NCBI RefSeq assembly: GCF_001485475.2
Contig: NZ_DF977002.1
Coordinates: forward strand, 156,426 to 220,425
Reading direction: 5' to 3'
Origin: Tepidanaerobacter syntrophicus
Lineage (GTDB): Bacteria; Bacillota; Thermosediminibacteria; Thermosediminibacterales; Tepidanaerobacteraceae
DNA length: 64,000 bases
Made by a program: the position numbers and the translations under genes. The notes under the pieces were generated by a model. The model was not told the DNA's origin and ran no database searches. It saw only the letters and a list, made by a program, of their open reading frames with translations. Position 1 is the stretch's first letter, and each line of letters opens with the position of its first letter. Shown piece by piece: positions 35,126 to 41,631 of the stretch.

Positions 35126-36536
35126 TAGCATAACTCCACAGATTGTAGATGAGCTAAAACAGATAGTGGGCGAAAGAAATGTCATATATGATGATATAGA
35201 AGCAATGGAAGCATACTCTCACGACGAAGTAGCGGAAAAACATTATGCACACATGCCTGATGTAGTACTAAAACCAACTTCTGCTGAGCAGATTTCAAAG
35301 ATAGTAAAGCTTGCAAACAAATATAAGATACCTGTAACACCAAGAGGAGCAGGCAGTGGACTTTCCGGCGGCGCTGTTCCCATCTGCGGAGGCATAGTTT
35401 TATCTGTAGAAAAGATGAATAAAATTTTGGAAATTGACACCCAAAACCTGATGGCTGTCGTCGAGCCCGGTGTTGTTACCAATGAAATAAACAATGTTGT
35501 AAAAGAATATGGTCTCTATTATGCAGGTTACCCCATGAGCGTAGAAACATGCTATGTAGGCGGAAACGTAGCTGAAAATGCCGGCGGCGGCAAAGCCATA
35601 AAGTATGGTGTTACCGCAAGATATATCATGGGACTGGAAATGGTAACTCCGGAAGGAGATATCATAACTTTAGGCGGCAAGAGAGTAAAAGATGTTACAG
35701 GCTACAACCTCCTACATCTTATGGTTGGCTCAGAAGGCACTCTTGGCATATTTACCAAGATAATAGTAAAACTTCAGCCGATGCCTGTTGCCACAGCAGA
35801 TCTTTTGGTGCTGTTTAACAGTGTCAAGGAAGCAATCGACATAGTCCCCATAATAATGACAAACGGCAAAATAATACCTACTTCCATAGAGTTTATGGAT
35901 GAACTGTCATTTAAGACATCATGTGAATACTTAAACGAAAAGCTCCCCTATCAGAGCGCAAAAGCCATGCTTCTTATTGAGCTGGACGGTGATAACATGG
36001 ATATAATCGAATCACAGTATGAAACCATTGGAGAGCTTTGCATGCAAAACGGAGCTATAGAAGTCTATGTAGCCGACAATGCTACAACCATTGAAAGAGT
36101 GTGGAGGATAAGGCGAAACGTTGCCGAGGCATGGAAACTGGTGAGCCCCCACCAAAGCCTTGAAGACATTGTTGTTCCAATATCTGAAATACCCACATTC
36201 ATGGATAGACTGGCAGAGCTTCAAACAAAATATAATGTATCAATCCCATGCTACGGTCACGCAGGTGATGGAAACCTGCACGTAACACCGGTCAAAGACC
36301 CTGAATGGTCACTTGACAAATGGTATGACACCTTAAACAAATTGCTGCCGGAGATGTATAAGATCGTAGCAAATCTCGGAGGCACCATAAGCGGTGAACA
36401 CGGCATAGGCCACAAGAGAAAACCATACATGCCTCTTGTGCTAAAGGATACAGAAATTGAATTGATGAAGCGCATAAAGAAAGCCTTCGATCCAAACATG
36501 ATACTAAATCCGGGCAAGTTATTCGATATAGATTAG
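35115..36536 (+). CDS. lctD: FAD-linked (D-)lactate dehydrogenase / GlcD-like, LctD type
   Basis: A 473-residue FAD oxidase of the vanillyl-alcohol-oxidase fold. The FAD-binding part has TPRGAGSGLSGGAVP and SVETCYVGGNVAENAGGGKAIKYG; the C-terminal cap has PCYGHAGDGNLHVTP and GTISGEHGIGHKRKPYMPL. It would pass electrons from lactate to the EtfBA encoded just upstream. Stereochemistry is not readable from the sequence; no lactate racemase gene is in the operon. The ribosome site GGAGG lies inside etfA. Confidence 0.92.
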   Translation: MKYNSITPQIVDELKQIVGERNVIYDDIEAMEAYSHDEVAEKHYAHMPDVVLKPTSAEQISKIVKLANKYKIPVTPRGAGSGLSGGAVPICGGIVLSVEKMNKILEIDTQNLMAVVEPGVVTNEINNVVKEYGLYYAGYPMSVETCYVGGNVAENAGGGKAIKYGVTARYIMGLEMVTPEGDIITLGGKRVKDVTGYNLLHLMVGSEGTLGIFTKIIVKLQPMPVATADLLVLFNSVKEAIDIVPIIMTNGKIIPTSIEFMDELSFKTSCEYLNEKLPYQSAKAMLLIELDGDNMDIIESQYETIGELCMQNGAIEVYVADNATTIERVWRIRRNVAEAWKLVSPHQSLEDIVVPISEIPTFMDRLAELQTKYNVSIPCYGHAGDGNLHVTPVKDPEWSLDKWYDTLNKLLPEMYKIVANLGGTISGEHGIGHKRKPYMPLVLKDTEIELMKRIKKAFDPNMILNPGKLFDID

Positions 36537-36554
36537 GAACTTTGATACAGTAAA

Positions 36555-36578
36555 GGCAGGAGATTTTATTCTCCTGCC
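36555..36578. terminator. Shared terminator between the lactate operon and encapsulin operon
   Basis: GGCAGGAGA/TCTCCTGCC, a perfect 9-bp stem with a six-base loop (TTTTAT type) between two convergent stop codons (36536 and 36587). Confidence 0.75.
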
Positions 36579-36586
36579 TACATTAT

Positions 36587-37375
36587 TTAATCAAGATTAA
36601 ATTTAACTATCAGGGTTGGATCCAAGACTCTAAAGGTGAAGGATTCCTTTATAAAGAATTTGATTTTATCAGCAGTATGGCATTTATATCCTATTGCAAA
36701 ATCTTGACCAATCGTAAATTCCAAATCATCATGGTCATGAGGCAGTAAGTACGCTCCATCTATAACGTGATTGAATACTATCTTTCCGCCGATCAGATCC
36801 TCTATTTTTTCATCAAGAGGATACTCTCCATCAGCCGCCATGATTCTTGTGTACACCTTATCGCTTACCACAAGATCATAAGGGCCTTCCTGGTATGATT
36901 TCCTGAGGGTTATGAGACCTTTTGATATTGCCTCCATTATTGCTGTCTGGTCTTTTCCAAAAGGTATCGCATCGTGCTTTACGGAATTCTTTATGCCAAC
37001 AATCGAGGCTTTCTCCAAGCCGTTAAATACAGCATTTTCCTCAAACAGTGCAATATTTTTAGCCGCTTCCTCTAGAGGTCCAAAATCGATGTCGCGCGCT
37101 CCTCGGTCAATATTGTTTAATTCACATCTGTCCATTTCGAATTCAACTTTTACTTCTGTTAAAGGCTGTACTTTGTAAACCCCACAGCAAAGCGCTCCAG
37201 CCTCTTCAACATCTGTTAATCTTCCTTCTGATATCGCATTAAAGCTTAATCCGTAAGGACCATTTACTTTCACAACTTTTCTTGCCGAAAGATAGGATTT
37301 TAAAACCTTTTCTGCTCTTTCATCTATTTCTTCCCACGCTTTTGCGCTTATAGGAGCTTGCTCTCTGTTAAACAT
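36587..37375 (-). CDS. Encapsulin shell protein (family 1)
   Basis: A 262-residue HK97-fold protein that assembles into a protein nanocompartment. Family 1 features are the N-terminal REQAPISAKAWEEIDERAEKVLKSYLSARKVV (start of the N-arm and cargo-binding region), SYQEGPYDLVVSDKVYTRI, and the C-terminal FFIKESFTFRVLDPTLIVKF. I use ATG 37375, about 11 bases after GGGAGG; GTG 37384 overlaps that site. It follows its cargo gene by 16 bases, so shell and ferritin-like protein are co-produced for iron storage. Confidence 0.95.
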   Translation of the reverse strand: MFNREQAPISAKAWEEIDERAEKVLKSYLSARKVVKVNGPYGLSFNAISEGRLTDVEEAGALCCGVYKVQPLTEVKVEFEMDRCELNNIDRGARDIDFGPLEEAAKNIALFEENAVFNGLEKASIVGIKNSVKHDAIPFGKDQTAIMEAISKGLITLRKSYQEGPYDLVVSDKVYTRIMAADGEYPLDEKIEDLIGGKIVFNHVIDGAYLLPHDHDDLEFTIGQDFAIGYKCHTADKIKFFIKESFTFRVLDPTLIVKFNLD

Positions 37376-37391
37376 AATGCACACCCTCCCC

Positions 37392-37730
37392 TTATTTTAA
37401 ATTTCCAATATTTAATCCGGGCTTTGCTTCTCCATCATCGGCTGCTTGGCCTTCCAGTTCTGTAATGGGAGCTGTTGTAAACAGATAGTCTTTAAGCTCG
37501 CCATCCCATTTGTCCATGTTTCTTCTAAGCCATTCGATTAGCATAGTTGCATGTTCGATTTCCTCATCCCGATTATGTGCCATTATAGCCTTTAGCTCTG
37601 CGTCATCCGATGCATCGACTCTTTGGTTGTACCAATCTATTGCTTCAATTTCTTCTTTTAAACTGGTTAGTGCTCTGGAAATATTAAGGGTATGATTGTC
37701 TAACTTGTCAACAGGTTCAGTGTACGCCAT
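37392..37730 (-). CDS. Encapsulated ferritin-like protein (EncFtn) with cargo-loading peptide
   Basis: A 112-residue two-helix ferroxidase. Residues Glu27, Tyr34, Glu57 and His60 (in LKEEIEAIDWYNQR and RDEEIEHATM) line up at a constant offset with Glu32, Tyr39, Glu62 and His65 of the Rhodospirillum rubrum protein, whose ten-subunit ring oxidises Fe(II) inside encapsulin. The C-terminal KPGLNIGNLK matches the encapsulation-signal pattern (LxIGxLK) behind a flexible linker rich in Asp, Glu and Gly. Start ATG 37730 follows GGGAGG. Confidence 0.95.
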   Translation of the reverse strand: MAYTEPVDKLDNHTLNISRALTSLKEEIEAIDWYNQRVDASDDAELKAIMAHNRDEEIEHATMLIEWLRRNMDKWDGELKDYLFTTAPITELEGQAADDGEAKPGLNIGNLK

Positions 37731-37832
37731 TACACATACCTCCCTAAGTAATTTTTATAAGCACTTTTACGGTATATGTTGCGGCAAATTGTGTGCATAT
37801 ACAGGTGCTTTTCCTGCCACATCAACACCTTC

Positions 37833-37861
37833 ATTATATCATTTGACAAATACAAGGTCAA
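37833..37861 (-). promoter_or_regulatory. Promoter of the encapsulin operon
   Basis: Minus strand TTGACC, 17 bases, TATAAT, a strong sigma-A promoter. The leader to the ferritin-like gene is about 95 bases and has no recognised riboswitch. The REP array begins about 10 bases behind the -35 box. Confidence 0.7.
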
Positions 37862-37871
37862 TCCTGTAAAG

Positions 37872-38146
37872 AACACAAGGGGAGGCCAGAAGAACACAAC
37901 CGGAGGAACACAAGGGGTCAGTCCCTCTGTGCTAATTGCTGGTAAGAAGAACACAAGGGGTCAGTCCCTCTGTGCTGTTTAGTCCCTCTGTGCTGTTTTC
38001 TAGGTTTTTTGCAGGAAAAATTCATTCGGGCGTAGTATAGCGCAAGGGGTCAGTCCCTCTGTGCTAATTGCTGGTAAGAAAGAACACAAGGGGTCAGTCC
38101 CTCTGTGCTAATTGTTGGGAACACAAGGGGTCAGTCCCTCTGTGCT
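37872..38146. repeat. REP array: five 27-bp imperfect palindromes plus fragments
   Basis: Full units lie at 37907-37933, 37950-37976, 38039-38065, 38083-38109 and 38120-38146; four are identical (arms AACACAAGGGG and GTCCCTCTGTGCT around TCA), the third begins AGCGC. Half units are at 37872-37882 and 37981-37994. Spacers are themselves repeated (AATTGCTGGTAAGAAG), giving a 43-44 bp period in places. Each unit can fold ACACA.GGG against CCC..TGTG. Similar units are at 50264-50290 beside a RAYT gene and at 63941-63967. Confidence 0.85.
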
Positions 38147-38335
38147 GTGGAAACTCACAGAAAGGTGAGGTCTTTATGGAGAAAATTCTCTTGTAATGGA
38201 TAAATTCCTGCTTGTAGAAGAAAAAATATTTAAGCTTTTAGAGGGGGCTATACCTACCCTGAATTTGAAAAAGAGCTAAAGGAAGCACTAAGCGATCTAG
38301 GCAAAGATGTATGTCAAGATGTACTAAAGTTTCTA
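37999..38335 (+). mobile_element. ISLre2-family remnant interrupted by REPs
   Basis: 37999-38035 matches the left end of the intact element at 58613 almost base for base. 38147-38335 matches its 5' leader and the first 50 or so transposase codons, but with a stop at codon 7 from a lost base and further indels. In place of the roughly 40 leader bases of the intact copy there are about 110 bases with three REP units. The rest of the element is deleted; the chromosome resumes just before the opu promoter. Confidence 0.85.
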
Positions 38336-38339
38336 TGCA

Positions 38340-38369
38340 TTGACAATATTTTATAATATTTGTTATAAT
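38340..38369 (+). promoter_or_regulatory. Promoter of the riboswitch-opu operon
   Basis: TTGACA (38340-38345), 18 bases, TATAAT (38364-38369). The -35 box lies directly at the edge of the ISLre2 remnant. Confidence 0.75.
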
Positions 38370-38391
38370 AAAGAAAAACATATTCTGAATA

Positions 38392-38519
38392 TATCGCTTA
38401 ATCCTTTTATAAAGGAACGGGGGAACCAATTTCTTGGGGTGTATCTTCTTATACGAAGTAGGGTTACTCTTGGACCTGAACCCGTCAGCTAACCTCGTAA
38501 GCGTGCCAAGAGGAGGTTG
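38392..38519 (+). promoter_or_regulatory. Cyclic di-AMP riboswitch (ydaO/yuaA type)
   Basis: The conserved ydaO/yuaA elements appear in order: CGCTTAATCC, GGAACGGGGGAACCAAT, TTGGGGTG, GTAGGGTTACTC, GAACCCGTCAGCTAACCTCGTAAGCGT and AGAGGAGG (quoted in part). Cyclic di-AMP binding normally lowers expression of potassium and osmolyte uptake genes; here the downstream operon is an OpuC-like transporter, which fits. Confidence 0.93.
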
Positions 38520-38540
38520 ATAGTTGTTGAGCTTGTTGAT

Positions 38541-38580
38541 AAAACAAAGCTATGGATCTCCATGGCTTTGTTTTTATTTT
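38541..38580 (+). terminator. Riboswitch expression-platform terminator
   Basis: ACAAAGC-ATGG pairs with CCAT-GCTTTGT around ATCT, followed by TTTTTATTTT. It lies 22 bases after the aptamer and 44 before the opu start, so it is well placed to be the ligand-controlled terminator. Confidence 0.85.
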
Positions 38581-38623
38581 ATCAGTTGCTTAAATTTCTG
38601 CAAAAAAGAAGGGAGGGCTTTTT

Positions 38624-39757
38624 TTGATAAGCTTTAAAAATGTCACTAAGAAATTTGGAGAGCAAATCGCTGTAGACAATTTGACAATAGATCTGCCTTC
38701 CAGCGAAATCACTGTATTGATTGGTCCCAGCGGTTGCGGGAAGACCACGACTTTAAGGATGATTAACCGTTTGATAGAACCGACCGAGGGTGTAATTTAC
38801 ATTAACGGAACTGACATAAGCAAAGTAGATCCGGTAGAGCTAAGGCGAAATATCGGTTATGTCATACAGCAAATTGCGCTTTTCCCCCATATGACCATTG
38901 CTCAAAACGTCGGTCTTGTGCCATATCTAAAAAATTGGCCTGAGGCCAAGCGCAAGGAGCGAATAGAAGAACTGCTCGAAATGGTGGGGATGCCCCCGTC
39001 TAAATTCTACAACCGCTATCCTGATGAGCTAAGCGGCGGTCAGCAGCAACGAATAGGCGTAGCCAGAGCCCTTGCGGCAGATCCGGATATAATCTTGATG
39101 GATGAGCCCTTCGGAGCGCTCGATCCTATTACCAGAGCAACCCTCCAAGACGAACTTTTGGACATGCAGGATAAGCTTGGAAAAACCATTGTTTTTGTTA
39201 CCCATGATATGGATGAGGCGTTAAAGCTTGCAAATAAAATAGCTATTATGAAGGACGGAAAGGTACTCCAATATGATACTCCCGAGCAATTATTGAAAAA
39301 TCCTGCTCATGGTTTTGTAGAGGAGTTCATTGGGAGAGATCGATTGCTCAAAAGGCCTGAATTAATCAAAGTTAAAGATATTATGATAACAGAACCTGTA
39401 ACAATTCTTCCGGAAAGAACTTTAACTCAAGCATTGGAAAAAATGCGAAGAGAAAAAGTTGATAGCCTTATGGTCGTAGACCGATCTGAAAAGTTTATAG
39501 GGCTTGTTACCGCAAACGATGTGCTTCAAAGCTTCGACAAAGTAGAAAAAATATCCGAAATAGTAAAGACAGAGGTTTATTATGTAAATGAAGATGCTAA
39601 CGTAAGCCAGGTGCTTTCAATAATGGCACAAAAACAAGTGGGTTATGTGCCAGTCGTCAGCAGCGACAATAGGCTTGTAGGGCTTGTCACCCGATCCAGT
39701 TTAGTCAATGTTTTGGGGGCAACGGCTAATCGAGGGAAAGGAGAGGACAAAAAATGA
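38624..39757 (+). CDS. opuCA: Glycine betaine/carnitine/choline ABC transporter ATPase with CBS domains
   Basis: A 377-residue OpuCA/ProV-type ATPase. The nucleotide-binding domain (about 1-240) has GPSGCGKTTTLRM, YVIQQIALFPHM, LSGGQQQRIGVARAL, ILMDEPFGALDP and FVTHDMDEA. Two CBS domains follow (about 255-365: VKDIMITEPVTILPERTLTQALEKM and KTEVYYVNEDANVSQVLSIM); in OpuC-type systems these sense ionic strength or cyclic di-AMP. TTG 38624 is the start, with GGGAGGG 7 bases upstream. It overlaps the permease gene by four bases. Confidence 0.94.
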   Translation: MISFKNVTKKFGEQIAVDNLTIDLPSSEITVLIGPSGCGKTTTLRMINRLIEPTEGVIYINGTDISKVDPVELRRNIGYVIQQIALFPHMTIAQNVGLVPYLKNWPEAKRKERIEELLEMVGMPPSKFYNRYPDELSGGQQQRIGVARALAADPDIILMDEPFGALDPITRATLQDELLDMQDKLGKTIVFVTHDMDEALKLANKIAIMKDGKVLQYDTPEQLLKNPAHGFVEEFIGRDRLLKRPELIKVKDIMITEPVTILPERTLTQALEKMRREKVDSLMVVDRSEKFIGLVTANDVLQSFDKVEKISEIVKTEVYYVNEDANVSQVLSIMAQKQVGYVPVVSSDNRLVGLVTRSSLVNVLGATANRGKGEDKK

Positions 39758-40404
39758 AGCTAATTACATTTTTCATAAATAATTACGATCGTATATTTGA
39801 ATTGCTGCTTCAACACCTCACACTTACCGGAACCGCAATACTTGCTGCTATAGCAATTGGTGTCCCTATCGGCATAGCAATAACCCGCTATAAATACCTG
39901 GCAAGCCCAATACTTGCCATCTCTAGTATATTTCAAACAATTCCCAGTATAGCCTTTTTTGGCCTCCTGATACCTTTTCTTGGCATCGGCAGGAAAACTG
40001 CGATATTGGTCTTGTTTCTGTATGCTCTGCTTCCCATAGTAAAAAACACCTATACGGGTATAAAGGAAGTCTCGCCTTTTATGATCGAAGCAGGACGAGG
40101 CATGGGAATGACGGACTTTCAAATACTGCGAATGGTAGAATTGCCCCAATCTTTGCCTGTAATCATGGCGGGTATAAGGGTTGCAACTGTAATAAACATC
40201 GGCACAACTACTATAGCAGCATACATCGGCGCAGGAGGACTTGGAGAATTAATTTTTACCGGAATCCAAATATATCGAAATGAAATGATACTGGCTGGAG
40301 CTATTCCTGCTGCAATTCTCGCGATTTTGGCGGATCAGTTGCTTGGATATGTTGAATATAGGCTAACGCCGAGAAGTATCCGTAAGGCAAAAAAATCATC
40401 ATAG
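39754..40404 (+). CDS. opuCB: Osmoprotectant ABC transporter permease
   Basis: A 216-residue permease with about six membrane segments; the EAA loop reads EAGRGMGMTDFQILRMVELPQSLPVIMAGIR. Bacillus and Listeria OpuC have two permeases (B and D); only one is encoded here, so it may act as a homodimer. It lies between the ATPase (ATGA overlap) and the binding protein (13 bases). Confidence 0.92.
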   Translation: MKLITFFINNYDRIFELLLQHLTLTGTAILAAIAIGVPIGIAITRYKYLASPILAISSIFQTIPSIAFFGLLIPFLGIGRKTAILVLFLYALLPIVKNTYTGIKEVSPFMIEAGRGMGMTDFQILRMVELPQSLPVIMAGIRVATVINIGTTTIAAYIGAGGLGELIFTGIQIYRNEMILAGAIPAAILAILADQLLGYVEYRLTPRSIRKAKKSS

Positions 40405-40417
40405 GGAGGTATATTAA

Positions 40418-41320
40418 ATGAAGAGAAAATGGTTGTCTGCTATGGGATTGTTAATTATTGGCGTATTTTTGGCAACAAGCTTAATCGGCTGTGGCGGTCC
40501 AAAAGAACCTGATATAAAAATCGGAGGCAAAAACTTCTCTGAGCAATTTATAATGGCAGAAATGTTCAGGATCCTTATCGAAGAAAATACCGATCTTACC
40601 ACCAGTGTTAAGACTAATTTAGCAGCAACTGTTATTTTCGATGCGATAAAATCCGGTGATATAGATTTATACTTGGAATACACCGGAACTGCATTGACTA
40701 ACCTTGGTATAGATCCTATAAGCGATCCCGACGAAGTTTATAGAATCGTCAAAGAAGAATTTGACAAACAGTTTAACATAAAATGGATGAAGCCTTATGG
40801 CTTCAATAATACCTATGCAATGGTAGTTACAAAAGAAACCGCTGAAAAATATAATTTAAAAACAATATCCGACCTTGCTAAGGTGGCAGACAAACTGACC
40901 CTCGGGTGCACTTACGTCTTTACCGAAAGAGACGATGGCTATCCCGGGCTTAGCAAACACTATGGATTCAAATTTGGCGATGTTCGGGGGATGGATCCTT
41001 CACTGATGTACCAAGCCCTGGTTCAAGGCAGTGTTGATGTAATTAGCGGATTTGCAACCGATGGCAGAATAGCTGCTTTCGGCTTGGTGACCCTTGAAGA
41101 CGATAAAAAGTTTTTCCCTCCTTATGACGCAACAGCTATAGTAAGAGGGGAAGTGTTAGAAAAACACCCTGAACTAGAAGATTTACTAAATAAGCTTGCC
41201 GGGCGCATCGACGATAAGAAAATGGCTGAACTTAATGCTGCAGTAGACCTGGATAAACAAGAGCCTGCTGATGTTGCAAGAAAGTTTCTTGAAGAAGAAG
41301 GTCTTATAGGCAAAAAATAG
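40418..41320 (+). CDS. opuCC: Osmoprotectant-binding lipoprotein
   Basis: A 300-residue OpuAC-type binding protein. The lipobox LIGCG is at about 22-26. The mature part opens IKIGGKNFSEQFIMAEMFRILIEE and has DLYLEYTGTAL, both typical for OpuC/YehZ quaternary-amine binding proteins. Aromatic-cage residues cannot be placed with confidence, so betaine versus carnitine or choline is open. The ribosome site is GGGAGG. Confidence 0.92.
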   Translation: MKRKWLSAMGLLIIGVFLATSLIGCGGPKEPDIKIGGKNFSEQFIMAEMFRILIEENTDLTTSVKTNLAATVIFDAIKSGDIDLYLEYTGTALTNLGIDPISDPDEVYRIVKEEFDKQFNIKWMKPYGFNNTYAMVVTKETAEKYNLKTISDLAKVADKLTLGCTYVFTERDDGYPGLSKHYGFKFGDVRGMDPSLMYQALVQGSVDVISGFATDGRIAAFGLVTLEDDKKFFPPYDATAIVRGEVLEKHPELEDLLNKLAGRIDDKKMAELNAAVDLDKQEPADVARKFLEEEGLIGKK

Positions 41321-41357
41321 CGAGAATATATATTAATTAAAATAACGGGCATTAGTT

Positions 41358-41392
41358 AAACGCCGTCTGATAATTAGCACGGCGTTTTTACA
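41358..41392 (+). terminator. Terminator of the opu operon
   Basis: AACGCCGT/ACGGCGTT, an 8-bp stem with a 12-base loop followed by TTTTTA. Confidence 0.8.
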
Positions 41393-41459
41393 TAACCATA
41401 TGTTCAGACCGTATATACGGTTCCTGACAAATCTTGGCAACTTTTATCGATAATAATTA

Positions 41460-41580
41460 AAATGTCGGAGAGCAGATAAAGAACTTGCTGCCGGAGCAAG
41501 TTTAGAAGTATCAGTCTCTGTTATTTTAAGAAGGTCTTAAGATGGGAAAGTTCCCGTATTTGTGTTAAAATAGCCTTGCA
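41460..41580 (+). other. Unassigned leader of the sigma-54 activator gene
   Basis: AACTTGC/GCAAGTT forms a hairpin around TGCCGGA, GGAGAG may pair with CTCT about 60 bases on, and a GGGAA-AGT-TTCCC hairpin follows. The GCCGGAGCAAG piece recalls, but does not match, a glycine riboswitch core. No T run near a terminator is obvious. The rest of 41393-41631 shows nothing more. Confidence 0.3.
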
Positions 41581-41631
41581 AAGCGCTCTTTTTCTTTTAT
41601 TCACAACAAGATGAACAAGAGGTGAAATATT

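Noticed and set aside
37907-38146. Regular short repeats as a CRISPR array
   Set aside because: The spacers are themselves repeats and very short, spacing is uneven, units are imperfect palindromes, similar units occur beside a RAYT gene, and no cas gene is present.
38238-38429. ORF on the minus strand over the ISLre2 remnant and riboswitch
   Set aside because: It is antisense to a recognisable IS remnant and crosses the opu promoter and riboswitch aptamer.
41460-41580. Glycine riboswitch
   Set aside because: Only one short piece is similar; the conserved AGGCAAAAGGAC-type core is missing.
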